Source: Aestuariivita boseongensis (GTDB taxonomy: Bacteria; Pseudomonadota; Alphaproteobacteria; Rhodobacterales; Rhodobacteraceae). Taken from it: 64,000 bases of DNA. The stretch spans positions 28,363 through 92,362 of the forward strand of contig NZ_JXYH01000011.1 in the NCBI RefSeq assembly GCF_001262635.1, given 5' to 3'. Positions 1 through 9,187 of this stretch are shown here, piece by piece. The translations under genes and the position numbers were made by a program. The notes beneath the pieces were generated by a model. The model was not told the origin of the DNA. It did no database searches and saw nothing but the letters and a program-made list of their open reading frames with translations. How positions within the stretch are numbered: position 1 is the first letter of the stretch; each line of letters opens with the position of its first letter.

Positions 1-442
1 ACGCCTTGATCGTGTCCAGATCGCGGGCAATCGTCGTGGGCGGGGTCAGCTGCGGGAAATCCAGCACCAGCAGCTTTTCGGGATAGTTGCGCACCCAGAA
101 CGGATCATTGACCACCAGAACCTCGCCCTTCAGCCGGTCCAGAAGATGGGTCGAGGTGATGTAATGCATATCAAAGGGTGGATCCTGACGCAGCCAGACC
201 ACGTCGAACTCGGCCAGGTCCACCTCCCGCTCCGGGCCCAGAACGGCAGGGTCGCCCTCCACGCGCTGCACTGTCATGTCATGCCCGCGTGCGGTGATCC
301 GCCCCTCCTGATAGGCCAGCCGGTCGGGGCTGTAGTAAAACAGGCTGTGCCCGCGCGCCTGGGCTTCTTCGGCCAGGCGGAAAGAGCTGTCGGCGTTGAT
401 ATCCACCCCGCCGATCGGGTCCATCTGAAATGCGATTTTCAT
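1..442 (-). CDS. gshB: Glutathione synthetase, N-terminal part (gene runs off the left edge)
   Basis: The reverse strand reads MKIAFQMDPIGGVDINADSS, the typical opening of bacterial glutathione synthetase, which joins gamma-glutamylcysteine and glycine using ATP in the cytoplasm. The following text (VVWLRQDPPFDMHYITSTHL, then VVNDPFWVRNYPEKLL) matches the conserved N-terminal domain. About 147 codons are present; the ATP-grasp domain lies beyond the window. The ATG is at 442. It lies downstream of yraN on the same strand with a gap of about 60 bp, in the rsmI-yraN-gshB context common in alphaproteobacteria. Confidence 0.93.
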   Translation of the reverse strand, partial: MKIAFQMDPIGGVDINADSSFRLAEEAQARGHSLFYYSPDRLAYQEGRITARGHDMTVQRVEGDPAVLGPEREVDLAEFDVVWLRQDPPFDMHYITSTHLLDRLKGEVLVVNDPFWVRNYPEKLLVLDFPQLTPPTTIARDLDTIKA

Positions 443-505
443 GCTGCGCGCCTTTTCTTGACTGGGCCGATACATGGCCCAGCGCGCGCGGTTATTCAAT
501 GTGTA

Positions 506-880
506 CTAGTGCACAGCAAATGCGTTTTCGATGATCTGATGCGCCCCGGCGCGATTGACCAGACCCAGATCAAAGCGGCATTCGGTCAGCGACCCCGCCG
601 GTTGCGTGCCAAGAAATTCTTCGGCCGCCATCGCGATGCGCCGCATCTGCGCCGGACGCAGGCTTTCGGCGGCACGGTCGAAATCACCGGCCTGTTTCAC
701 TTCGACAAAGGCCAGCACGTCATCCTTGCGAAACACCAGGTCGATTTCCCCGCCCTGGCCGCGCCAGCGCCGCGCGATCAGTTCGTGGCCATCGCGCGCA
801 TAGGCGCGTTCGATACAGGTTTCGGCCGCAAGACCTGCGTGGTAATTCGACCGCCCCCGATGGTGCCGCGTATTCATCAT
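506..880 (-). CDS. yraN: YraN/UPF0102 family endonuclease-like protein
   Basis: This 124-residue protein has the UPF0102 signature GGEIDLVFRKDD followed by LAFVEVK. Glu45, Asp47, Glu60 and Lys62 form the D-ExK pattern of Holliday-junction-resolvase-like nucleases. No activity has been firmly assigned to the family. The start overlaps the rsmI stop by a few bases, so the two are translationally coupled. Two ATG codons are adjacent (880 and 877); the first is used here. The rsmI-yraN pairing mirrors the E. coli yraL-yraM-yraN cluster. Confidence 0.9.
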   Translation of the reverse strand: MMNTRHHRGRSNYHAGLAAETCIERAYARDGHELIARRWRGQGGEIDLVFRKDDVLAFVEVKQAGDFDRAAESLRPAQMRRIAMAAEEFLGTQPAGSLTECRFDLGLVNRAGAHQIIENAFAVH

Positions 881-1740
881 TCCGCATCCTTTCCCAGCTT
901 CAAAGCCAGTTGATAGACCTTGCGCCGCGCCAGCCCATGGGCCGCCGACACCGTATCGGCGGCATCCTTCACCGACATGGTCTTCAGCGCCGCCCGCACC
1001 TCCCCTTCTAAGTCCAATTCACTAATTTTCTCCGAATCCCCCCGTGCGATCAGCACCACAACCTCCCCTTTCAGGGCCTGAGTGCCGATTTTTTCGCTCA
1101 AATCCGTCAGGTTGCCCCGCTGGACCTCTTCGAATTTCTTGGTGATCTCGCGGCAGATCGCGGCCTGGCGCGCGCCGCCCAGGGCAAGGGCAGCGTCTTT
1201 CAGCATCGCGCCCACCCGGCGGGGCGATTCGAAAAAGATCAGTGTGGCGGGGATGTCCCTGAGGCTTTCCAGCCGCGCGCGGCGCGCCGAGGACGCCGAA
1301 GGCAGGAAGCCGCCAAAGAAAAACGCATCGCTTGCCAGCCCGGAAATCGCCAGCGCCGCCAGCGGCGCCGACGCGCCCGGCGCCACCGTCACCTTGTGGC
1401 CTGCCGCCGCCATCTCGCGGCCCAGTTCGAACCCCGGATCGGCGACAAGTGGCATACCGGCCTCAGAGGCATAGGCAACCGATTGCCCATCCGCCACCGC
1501 CTGCACCAGCTTTGCACGCACCCCGGGACCGCTGTGATCGTGATAGGCGATGATCCGTCGGTCGCCCAGGGCGATGCCGTGAATCTCCATCAATTTCCGC
1601 AGGCTGCGCGTGTCTTCGGCCGCCAGCACATCCGCCGATGCCAGAATATCCAGCGCCCGCAAGGTGATGTCCCGGGCCGTCCCGATCGGGGTCGCTACAA
1701 AGTACAGCCCCGGTGCAAGTGCAGTGATCTGAGGATTCAA
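877..1740 (-). CDS. rsmI: 16S rRNA (cytidine1402-2'-O)-methyltransferase
   Basis: This 287-residue tetrapyrrole-methylase-fold enzyme 2'-O-methylates C1402 of 16S rRNA in the decoding centre using SAM. The N-terminus carries ATPIG (residues 16-20) and EDTR (42-45), followed by SEAGMPLVADPG and ESPRR, all RsmI hallmarks. Length is normal for the family. It is divergent from the LpoA-like lipoprotein across 73-85 bp and overlaps yraN downstream. Confidence 0.95.
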   Translation of the reverse strand: MNPQITALAPGLYFVATPIGTARDITLRALDILASADVLAAEDTRSLRKLMEIHGIALGDRRIIAYHDHSGPGVRAKLVQAVADGQSVAYASEAGMPLVADPGFELGREMAAAGHKVTVAPGASAPLAALAISGLASDAFFFGGFLPSASSARRARLESLRDIPATLIFFESPRRVGAMLKDAALALGGARQAAICREITKKFEEVQRGNLTDLSEKIGTQALKGEVVVLIARGDSEKISELDLEGEVRAALKTMSVKDAADTVSAAHGLARRKVYQLALKLGKDAE

Positions 1741-1825
1741 CGCTGGACCCGCCCCGACTGGTGTTTATTATCCCCCAAAGACCAGGCGGCGCGATGACGC
1801 CGCAGACCAGGGAGTGCCAGTGCCT

Positions 1826-2995
1826 ATGTTCAACCTTTTCCGTTCGACCCGCAAGTTCGCGCTGGCCGCTTTTTCGGCCCTGGCTCTGGCGGCCTGTGAT
1901 CTGCCTGCCCCCGGTCTGGGCGGCGGGCCCAGCATCAACACCAGCGCGCCCGTGCCCGTCGCGCTTCTGGTGCCGAGCGGGTCGGGCCAGTCAGGCGATG
2001 ACGTGCTGGCGCAAAGCCTTGAGAACGCCGCCCGCCTGGCCATGGCCGAGCTGGAGGGCGTGACCATCGACCTGCGCGTCTATTCCACCGCAGGCAGCGC
2101 CCAGCAGGCCGCCGCGCAGACGTCGCAGGCCATCAGCGACGGGGCGCGCATCATCCTGGGCCCGGTCTATGCCGAGGCCGCCAATGCCGCCGGTGTCGCC
2201 GCCGCGGCGCGCAATATCAACGTGCTGTCGTTTTCCAACAATGCCTCGATCGCGGGCGGAAATGTCTTCGTGCTAGGCCCCACGTTCCAGAACACCGCTG
2301 ACCGGCTGATCGGCTATGCCGGGCGGCAGGGGAAATCCAACGTGGTCGTGGTGCATTCCAATGACGTGGCCGGGCAGGTCGGGCGCAATGCGGTGCAATC
2401 GGCGGCTGCGCGATCCGCGGTTCAGGTCAGCGCGACGGTGCCTTATGAGCTGTCGCAGCAAAGCGTGATCTCGGCGATCCCGCAGGTCACGTCCGCTGTG
2501 CGCGGCTCGGGCGCGGATGCGATTTTCCTGACCGCCACCACCTCGGGCGCCTTGCCGCTGTTTGCCCAGCTTCTGCCCGAGGCCGGCCTGCGCAATGACG
2601 AGATCCAGTATATCGGCCTGACCCGCTGGGACATCCCGGCCCAGACGCTGGACTTGCCGGGGGTGCAGAACGGCTGGTTCGCCCTGCCCGACCCGGTTCT
2701 GTCGCAGCGGTTCAGCCAGCGCTATCAGGCGGCTTATGGCGGCACGCCCCACCCCATCGCCGGGCTGGCCTTTGACGGCATCGCCGCGATTGGCGCGCTG
2801 GTGGCCAACGGCCAATCGAACGCGCTGACCGGTGCGGCGCTGACGCAATCGGCGGGCTTTTCAGGTGTGAATGGCATCTTCCGTTTGCGCCCCGATGGCA
2901 CTAATGAACGCGGGTTGGCCGTGGCCACGATCCAGAACAAACAGGTGGTTGTGATTGACCCTGCCCCAAGAAGCTTTGCCGGCGCCGGTTCCTGA
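1826..2995 (+). CDS. LpoA/LppC-like penicillin-binding-protein activator lipoprotein
   Basis: This is a periplasmic-binding-fold lipoprotein. The N-terminus is a short basic stretch, a hydrophobic segment and the lipobox LAAC, with the lipidated Cys at residue 24 from the ATG at 1826. The body resembles the Leu/Ile/Val-binding fold (VPVALLVPSGSG near the start; IILGPVYAEAA). Adjacency to rsmI and yraN matches E. coli yraM (lpoA), whose product stimulates PBP1A from the outer membrane. GTG codons at 1814 and 1820 are in frame; GGAG at 1811-1814 suits either 1820 or 1826, so the start is uncertain by two codons. The 3' end overlaps glnD by about 40 bp. Confidence 0.85.
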   Translation: MFNLFRSTRKFALAAFSALALAACDLPAPGLGGGPSINTSAPVPVALLVPSGSGQSGDDVLAQSLENAARLAMAELEGVTIDLRVYSTAGSAQQAAAQTSQAISDGARIILGPVYAEAANAAGVAAAARNINVLSFSNNASIAGGNVFVLGPTFQNTADRLIGYAGRQGKSNVVVVHSNDVAGQVGRNAVQSAAARSAVQVSATVPYELSQQSVISAIPQVTSAVRGSGADAIFLTATTSGALPLFAQLLPEAGLRNDEIQYIGLTRWDIPAQTLDLPGVQNGWFALPDPVLSQRFSQRYQAAYGGTPHPIAGLAFDGIAAIGALVANGQSNALTGAALTQSAGFSGVNGIFRLRPDGTNERGLAVATIQNKQVVVIDPAPRSFAGAGS

Positions 2996-5777
2996 ACCGG
3001 CCCATTCGCCCGATCCCGAGACGCTGATCTGCCCTCCAGAGCAGATCTTTGATGCGGCCGCGATCCGCGCAGCCTTTGACGAGGCCGCCCAAAGCGGGGC
3101 GGATGCGGCCGAGCTGCGCAAGACCGCCGTGGCGCTGTTACGCAAGGCCAAGGAGGACGGGCGCGCGGCCATCGCTGCGGCATTTGCCGAAAACCCCTTT
3201 GCCGCGCGGCCGCTGACCCGCGCCTATACTTTCCTGACCGACGGGCTGGTGCGATCCACCCTGTACCTGGCGCAGACCCATCTGCACCCGGTGGCCAACC
3301 CCACCGATGGCGAACGCATCGCGCTGATTGCCGTGGGCGGATATGGCCGGGGCGAAATGGCCCCCTATTCCGATGTCGATCTGCTGTTCCTGACGCCCTA
3401 CAAGATCACCCCCTGGGCCGAAAGCGTGATCGAAAGCATGCTGTACCTGCTGTGGGATCTGAAGCTGAAGGTCGGCCATGCCTCGCGTACGATCAAGGAA
3501 TGTCTCCGCCTGGGGCAGGAAGATTTCACCATCCGCACCGCGCTTCTGGAGCACCGGTTCCTGGATGGCGACCGCGCCCTGGCGCAAGAGCTGAAGACGC
3601 GCCTGCGCACCGAGCTATTTTCCGGCACGGGTCGCGATTTCATCGAGGCCAAGCTGGAGGAACGCGAAAAGCGGCACCGGAAATATTTCCAGCGCTATGT
3701 GGTCGAACCCAATGTGAAAGAGGGCAAGGGCGGGCTGCGCGATCTGCAATCGCTGTTCTGGATCGCCAAATATATCCGCAATGTGGAAGACCCGGCCGAG
3801 CTGGTCGATCTGGGCGTCTTCCGGCCCGAAGAATTCGAACGCTTCGTCAAGGCCGAGGATTTCCTGTGGGGCGTGCGCGCGCATATGCATCTGATCGCGG
3901 GCCGCCCGGTGGAACAGCTGACTTTCGACATGCAGGTCGAGGTGGCCGAGCGGATGGGATACCAGGACAAGGCGGGCCGCCGGGGGGTGGAGCTGTTCAT
4001 GCAGGAGTATTTCCTGCACGCCACCGCAGTGGGCGACCTGACCCGCATCCTGCTGAGCGATCTGGAAGCCAACCATGTGAAATCCGAACCCCTGCTGGAA
4101 CGGATTTTCCGCCGCAAGCCACGCGTCAAGCCAGGTTATGAGGTGGTGCATAACCGGCTGAACCTGGAAAAGCCCAAGCAGTTTCTGGCCGATCCCCTGA
4201 ACATTCTGCGCCTGTTCGAGGAAGCGCTGCGGACAGGCATGCTGATCCACCCCGATGCAATGCGGCTGGTGCGCGCGAACCTGCACCTGATCGACGACGA
4301 GGTGCGCAACAACCGCGAGGCGCAGCGGATCTTTCTGGACCTGCTGCTGAAACATGGCAATCCTGAACGGGCGCTGCGCCGGATGAACGAGCTGGGCGTA
4401 TTGGCGGCCTTCATCCCCGAATTCGAACCCATCGTGGCGATGGTGCAGTTCAACATGTACCACAGCTATACGGTGGACGAGCATATCATCCAGTGCATCG
4501 CCCAGCTGGCCATGATCGAGAAGGGCGAGCTGGTGGAAGACCTGCCCGTGGCCTCGGGCATCCTGAAGAAGGGCGTGAACCGCAAGGTGCTGTATGTGGC
4601 GCTTCTGCTGCATGATATCGGAAAGGGCCGGGCCGAGGATCATTCGATGCTGGGCGCGCAGATCGCCCGCCAGGTCGCGCCCCGTCTGGGTCTGAGCAAG
4701 TCCGAGGTCGAGACCGTCGAATGGCTGGTCCGCTATCACCTGCTGATGTCGGACATGGCGCAGAAACGCGATATCGCCGATCCGCGCACGGTGCGCGATT
4801 TCTGCAAGGCGGTGCAGACGGTCAAACGGCTGGACCTTTTGTGCGTTCTGACGGTCTGCGATATCCGCGGGGTTGGGCCTGATACCTGGAACAACTGGAA
4901 AGCGGCGCTGATCCGGGCGCTTTATCGTCAGGCGCGGCGCGCGCTTGAGACGGGGATGGAAGACCTCAACCGCGAAAACCGCGGGGCGGAGGCCAAGAAA
5001 GCCCTGCGCGAGGCGCTGCCCGACTGGTCGAAGGCCGATCTGAAACGCGAAACCGCGCGCCACTACGATCCCTACTGGCAGGGGCTGCATGTCACCGCCC
5101 ATGTGGATTTCGCCCGAATGCTGCGCGAGCTGGATCAGATCGACGATCCGGCGCGCATCCTGATCAACCTTTTCCCCGACGAAGACCGCGACGCGACGCG
5201 CGCCAGTTTCGTCATGTCGGACCATCCCGGCATCTTTTCGCGCGTGGCCGGTGCTTTGGCCCTTGTGGGCGCAAACGTCGTCGATGCGCGCAGCTATACC
5301 ACCAAGGACGGCTATGTGACCGACGCGTTCTGGATCCAGGACAGCGAGGGCAAACCCTATGAGGCCTCGCGCCTGCCGCGCCTGACACAGATGATCGAAA
5401 AGACGTTGAGAGGAGAAGTGGTCGCCCGCGAGGCGCTGAAGTCGCGCGACAAGGTGAAAAAGCGCGAGAAGGCCTTCAACGTGCCCACGCATATCACCTT
5501 CGACAATGAAGGATCGGATATCTACACGATCATCGAGGTCGACACCCGCGACCGGCCCGGCCTGCTCTATGATCTGGCCCGCGCGCTGGCGGATATGAAT
5601 GTAAACATCGCCAATGCGGTGATCGCGACCTATGGCGAACAGGTGGTCGACACCTTCTATGTCAAGGACATGTTCGGGCTGAAATACCACTCCAAACCCA
5701 AACAGAAAGCTCTTGAGAAGAAGCTGCGCGACGCCATCGCGGCAGGGGCCGAGCGCGCGCGCGCCGAAGCAGGCTGA
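2955..5777 (+). CDS. glnD: Bifunctional [protein-PII] uridylyltransferase/uridylyl-removing enzyme
   Basis: This 940-residue nitrogen-status sensor uridylylates PII under nitrogen limitation and removes the UMP when glutamine is high. The nucleotidyltransferase motif GGYGRGEMAPYSDVD lies at residues 128-142. The HD hydrolase motif (LLHDIGKGRAEDH) is near 550, and two C-terminal ACT domains (DHPGIFSRVAGAL near 752; RDRPGLLYDLARAL near 863) sense glutamine. The start is a TTG inside the 3' end of the upstream lipoprotein gene. Residues after it (PPEQIFDAAAIRAAFD) look like genuine GlnD, so the overlap seems real, but the exact start is not certain. Confidence 0.95.
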   Translation: MTLPQEALPAPVPEPAHSPDPETLICPPEQIFDAAAIRAAFDEAAQSGADAAELRKTAVALLRKAKEDGRAAIAAAFAENPFAARPLTRAYTFLTDGLVRSTLYLAQTHLHPVANPTDGERIALIAVGGYGRGEMAPYSDVDLLFLTPYKITPWAESVIESMLYLLWDLKLKVGHASRTIKECLRLGQEDFTIRTALLEHRFLDGDRALAQELKTRLRTELFSGTGRDFIEAKLEEREKRHRKYFQRYVVEPNVKEGKGGLRDLQSLFWIAKYIRNVEDPAELVDLGVFRPEEFERFVKAEDFLWGVRAHMHLIAGRPVEQLTFDMQVEVAERMGYQDKAGRRGVELFMQEYFLHATAVGDLTRILLSDLEANHVKSEPLLERIFRRKPRVKPGYEVVHNRLNLEKPKQFLADPLNILRLFEEALRTGMLIHPDAMRLVRANLHLIDDEVRNNREAQRIFLDLLLKHGNPERALRRMNELGVLAAFIPEFEPIVAMVQFNMYHSYTVDEHIIQCIAQLAMIEKGELVEDLPVASGILKKGVNRKVLYVALLLHDIGKGRAEDHSMLGAQIARQVAPRLGLSKSEVETVEWLVRYHLLMSDMAQKRDIADPRTVRDFCKAVQTVKRLDLLCVLTVCDIRGVGPDTWNNWKAALIRALYRQARRALETGMEDLNRENRGAEAKKALREALPDWSKADLKRETARHYDPYWQGLHVTAHVDFARMLRELDQIDDPARILINLFPDEDRDATRASFVMSDHPGIFSRVAGALALVGANVVDARSYTTKDGYVTDAFWIQDSEGKPYEASRLPRLTQMIEKTLRGEVVAREALKSRDKVKKREKAFNVPTHITFDNEGSDIYTIIEVDTRDRPGLLYDLARALADMNVNIANAVIATYGEQVVDTFYVKDMFGLKYHSKPKQKALEKKLRDAIAAGAERARAEAG

Positions 5778-5809
5778 GATCCCGGCGCGGGGGCCGGCAT
5801 CACATTGGT

Positions 5810-6862
5810 TCAGGCACGTTCGGCGGCGATGATCGTCCAGGGAAAGCGCCAATAGGGGCTGTTTTCGGTGTCGATGCCTTCGGCCTCCTGAAAGGGCTCG
5901 ATCGAGATATTGGTGAAGCCGCGCGCCTCAAGCTCGGCGCGTACATCCATTTCCGCCAGCGGCACCATGAAGGGTTCATTGTTCCGGCGGCTGTGGCCGT
6001 AATGGATGAACTCGGCAAACGGGTCGGGCAGGATATAGAAATCCAGATGCACCATGCGGCCCCCGGGTTTCAGGACGCGGGCGCATTCGTCGAAGGTTTT
6101 GCCGATCTCTTCGGGCGGCATTTCATGGAGCAGCATCGTTGAGGTGACCAGATCGAAGCTGTGATCGTCATAATCCGTCTCATAGGCGCTCATCTGGCGG
6201 AAGCGCACGTTTTCGGCCTGGGCCTGCGCGGCGTCTGCGGCCGCCAGCGTCAGGCAAGGCGCGGCCAGATCGACGGCTTCCACTTGCGTGTCGCGCAGTT
6301 CTTCCCAGAAGGGGCGCGTGGATTTGCCAAAGCCGCAGCCCATGTCCAGCATCCTCTCCGGCACGCCGTCGCGGATCGCGCGATCCGTCAGCCGCCCATG
6401 CATGTCGCGGTGTTTCTCTCCCAACATCGGCGTGGTGGAACGCGCGCCGCGTTCATAGATGAAGCCTGATACGGCATCGCTCCACACCCCGCCGGGGTGC
6501 TGGTGGACGTCGACGGTCTCATAGTAGACCGGGTTTTCAAAATCGGGGTTCAGCTCAAGCCGCAGGTCATCCGACATGTCGGGCAGGCTGCCGGTCAGGG
6601 CTGTGCTGCGTTCCTTGTGATAGGGATCAAGGCCATAGGGCCCTGAGTATTTCATCCGCTGCAGGTGCCGCTCCATCCAGCCGAAAAACCGATATGTCGT
6701 GCTGTCTTGCAACAGCTCTGCCACGTCATGGCGCGAGCTCGGTGCAGACCCGGCGGCCTTTTCGGCATATTCGGCCTTGAGCGCGGGATAAAGCCGCGTG
6801 GTCCAGTGTTTCTTCATGTCCAGGATCACGTCCTGGGCGGCCACGAAACTGCGATCGTCCAT
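5810..6862 (-). CDS. Class I SAM-dependent methyltransferase (unknown substrate)
   Basis: This protein of about 350 residues has a roughly 170-residue N-terminal extension and then a Rossmann methyltransferase domain. Motif I is MLDMGCGFGKS, motif II VEAVDLA, followed by FDLVTSTMLLHEMP and LKPGGRMVHLDF. The ATG at 6862 is chosen because AGGAGAG lies just upstream and the preceding ORF stops two bases before it. In-frame codons further upstream overlap that gene. The N-terminal region (DDRSFVAAQDVILDMKKHW) is conserved-looking but I cannot name it. The substrate is unknown. It is convergent with glnD. Confidence 0.75.
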   Translation of the reverse strand: MDDRSFVAAQDVILDMKKHWTTRLYPALKAEYAEKAAGSAPSSRHDVAELLQDSTTYRFFGWMERHLQRMKYSGPYGLDPYHKERSTALTGSLPDMSDDLRLELNPDFENPVYYETVDVHQHPGGVWSDAVSGFIYERGARSTTPMLGEKHRDMHGRLTDRAIRDGVPERMLDMGCGFGKSTRPFWEELRDTQVEAVDLAAPCLTLAAADAAQAQAENVRFRQMSAYETDYDDHSFDLVTSTMLLHEMPPEEIGKTFDECARVLKPGGRMVHLDFYILPDPFAEFIHYGHSRRNNEPFMVPLAEMDVRAELEARGFTNISIEPFQEAEGIDTENSPYWRFPWTIIAAERA

Positions 6863-6863
6863 C

Positions 6864-7187
6864 TCAACTCTCCTTCTCGGGCGCACCGGCAGAGGCTTGC
6901 AGACCCGTCAGATTGTCCAGAAGCCCCGCGACAAAGGCCTGACGCGCGGCTTCACGCGATTGGCGTTCCTCGTGATCAGGTTCTGCGTCCAGCGCGGCGG
7001 GATCCACCACGCCTGCCTTGGCCAAGGCGGCCTCCAGCGCCATGACTCGGTCTTTCAGCACCCAGACCTCGGTCGCCAATGTCATCGTCACGGCAAAGGC
7101 GCGATCCAGCGCGGGATCGGCAAAGAAAGTCTGTTCCGGCAAAGGTGTTTCGGGCGGTCCCTGGGTGACCCAATCGGGGTTCTTCAT
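6864..7187 (-). CDS. Conserved hypothetical protein, coupled to the methyltransferase
   Basis: This acidic protein of about 107 residues (MKNPDWVTQGPPETPLPEQT...) has no recognised domain. The middle segment AVTMTLATEVWVLKDRVMAL is amphipathic and could form a helix or short coiled coil. The ATG at 7187 is preferred over an upstream in-frame start because GGAGG sits 7-8 bases before it and the extension is Arg-rich and unlike coding sequence. Its stop is one base from the methyltransferase start, so the pair is an operon. Confidence 0.6.
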   Translation of the reverse strand: MKNPDWVTQGPPETPLPEQTFFADPALDRAFAVTMTLATEVWVLKDRVMALEAALAKAGVVDPAALDAEPDHEERQSREAARQAFVAGLLDNLTGLQASAGAPEKES

Positions 7188-7338
7188 TTTGCGCGCCTCC
7201 CTCGTTGTGACGACTGGCATCATTGCGAGGCCACGGCAGCAAATCAACCGCCGCATCCGGGCCCGCGATATGATCTGTTCCCTTCCCGTGCCGCGCAAAT
7301 GCAGCTATCACGGAACAAACGGGCAAAGAGCAGGTCCC

Positions 7339-8922
7339 ATGAAACCCATAAGGCTGGTCTCGGGCTTTCTGACGGTGGGCGTCTGGACGCTTCTGAGCCG
7401 TGTGTTCGGATTTGTCCGCGATGTGATGATCGCGGGCTTTCTGGGCGCGGGCCCCGTGGCCGAGGCCTTCCTGATCGCCTTTTCCCTGCCCAACATGTTC
7501 CGCCGCTTCTTTGCCGAAGGGGCGTTCAACACCGCCTTCGTGCCGCTTTTTTCCAAGAAGCTGGAAGGGGGCGAGGATGCCGAAACCTTTGCCCGCGATG
7601 CCTTTTCCGCACTGGCAAGCTTTCTGATCCTGTTCACGCTTGTGGCGCAGCTGGCGATGCCCTGGCTGGTGCTGGCGATGGCCAGTGGCTTTGCCGGTGA
7701 TGCACGCTTCGGCATTGCCGTCGATTTCGGGCGGATCGCCTTTGTCTATATCCTGTTCATCTCGCTCGCCGCGTTGTTGTCGGGGGTGCTGAACGCCACA
7801 GGCCGCTTTGCCGCCGCAGCGGCGGCACCGGTGTTGCTGAACGCCATTCTGATCGCGGTGATCTGGATGGCGCATGCCACCTATGCCGGGCCAGCGGGCG
7901 AGGTTCTGCCCGGCGTCACGGGCCGGTCGCTGCATATTGGCACCTGGATGACCTGGGCGGTGCCGCTGGCCGGTATCGCGCAGATGGGTGTCGTCTGGTG
8001 GGCGGCGGGACGGGCGGGCTTCAGGTTCAGCCTCCGGCTGCCGCGTCTGACGCCGGATCTGAAACGGCTGGCGGTGATCGCCCTGCCCGCGATGCTGGCG
8101 GGCGGTGTGGTGCAGATCAACCTGCTGGTGGGCCGTCAGGTCGCGTCCTTCTTTGACGGGGCGATTGCGTGGCTCAGCTATGCCGACAGGCTCTATCAAT
8201 TGCCGCTCGGCGTGGTGGGCATCGCCATTGGCGTGGTGCTGCTTCCGGACCTGTCGCGCCGGTTGCGCGCGGGCGATGCCGCGGGCGGTCGCGACGCGCT
8301 GAGCCGCGCCGGAGAGATGTCGATGGCGCTGACCGTGCCATCCGCCGTGGCGCTGATCGTGATACCGGGGGCTCTGATTTCGGTGCTGTTCGGACGGGGG
8401 GCCTTTACCGCCCAGGACGTGGAGGCGACGGCACTGGCGGTCGCCGTCTATGGCGCGGGGCTGCCAGCCTTTGTGCTGCAGAAGGTGCTGCAGCCTTTGT
8501 ATTTTGCACGCGAGGACACGCGCACACCGTTCCGCTTCGCACTGGTTGCAATGGTCATCAACGCGGTTGTGGCCGTGGGCATGGCCTGGGCCATCGGTTT
8601 CATCGGCGCGGCGATCGGCACCACGGTGGCGGCCTGGGCTATGGTGTGGCTTTTGTGGCGCGGCACGCGGGCCATGGGCGACGTGGCGCGGTTCGATGAC
8701 CGGTTCCGCGCGCGGCTGCCCCGGATTGTTGCGGCCTCGGTCCTGATGGGGCTGGCGCTTTGGGGCATGTCAGTGTGGCTTGCCCCGGTCCTGGCGCAAG
8801 CGGGCCTGCGCTGGCTGGGGCTTCTGGCGCTGATCCTCGCGGGCATGGCCGTCTATTTCAGCGTGGGCCACCTGATCGGCGCCTTCCGTCTGGGAGAGTT
8901 CCGCCGCGCCCTGCGGCGCTGA
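7339..8922 (+). CDS. murJ: Lipid II flippase MurJ
   Basis: This 527-residue polytopic membrane protein of the MOP/MATE superfamily flips undecaprenyl-PP-linked peptidoglycan precursor across the inner membrane. The N-terminus (TLLSRVFGFVRDVMIAGFLG) and NMFRRFFAEGAFNTAFVPLF are MurJ signatures. About 14 hydrophobic segments can be traced. The start is the ATG at 7339; the longer in-frame extension is not protein-like. Confidence 0.95.
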   Translation: MKPIRLVSGFLTVGVWTLLSRVFGFVRDVMIAGFLGAGPVAEAFLIAFSLPNMFRRFFAEGAFNTAFVPLFSKKLEGGEDAETFARDAFSALASFLILFTLVAQLAMPWLVLAMASGFAGDARFGIAVDFGRIAFVYILFISLAALLSGVLNATGRFAAAAAAPVLLNAILIAVIWMAHATYAGPAGEVLPGVTGRSLHIGTWMTWAVPLAGIAQMGVVWWAAGRAGFRFSLRLPRLTPDLKRLAVIALPAMLAGGVVQINLLVGRQVASFFDGAIAWLSYADRLYQLPLGVVGIAIGVVLLPDLSRRLRAGDAAGGRDALSRAGEMSMALTVPSAVALIVIPGALISVLFGRGAFTAQDVEATALAVAVYGAGLPAFVLQKVLQPLYFAREDTRTPFRFALVAMVINAVVAVGMAWAIGFIGAAIGTTVAAWAMVWLLWRGTRAMGDVARFDDRFRARLPRIVAASVLMGLALWGMSVWLAPVLAQAGLRWLGLLALILAGMAVYFSVGHLIGAFRLGEFRRALRR

Positions 8923-8992
8923 TTTGCGCCAAATCAATGTTCGGACGGTCGCGACGTGCCAGATTGCGCGCAGGTAACACACTCAGGAGAGT

Positions 8993-9187
8993 ATGATGAC
9001 ACGCAATGAAGGCACCCTTGACCGCTCTGCCCGGATCCTTCTGGGCCTGATCCTGTTGTCGCTGGTCTTTGTCGGACCGCAAACCATGTGGGGGCTGGTC
9101 GGTATCGTGCCGCTGGCAACCGGGCTCTTGGGCTATTGTCCGCTTTACAGCGTTCTGGGGATCAGCACCTGCCCGATGAAATCCTGA
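8993..9187 (+). CDS. DUF2892 (YgaP transmembrane-like) small membrane protein
   Basis: This 64-residue protein has two hydrophobic segments (ARILLGLILLSLVFVG and LVGIVPLATGLLGYCPLYSVLG) and the ending CPLYSVLGISTCP. That is the pattern of the DUF2892 domain found alone or fused to rhodanese domains (YgaP). The two Cys residues in the C-terminal part are typical. GGAGAG precedes tandem ATG codons at 8993 and 8996. The gene abuts the convergent rhomboid stop codon with no spacing. Confidence 0.85.
   Translation: MMTRNEGTLDRSARILLGLILLSLVFVGPQTMWGLVGIVPLATGLLGYCPLYSVLGISTCPMKS

Noticed and set aside
3615..5852. A 745-codon reverse-strand reading frame opposite glnD
   Set aside because: It is the antisense shadow of glnD, caused by high third-position GC. 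It has no recognisable domain or ribosome-binding site, and glnD is certain.
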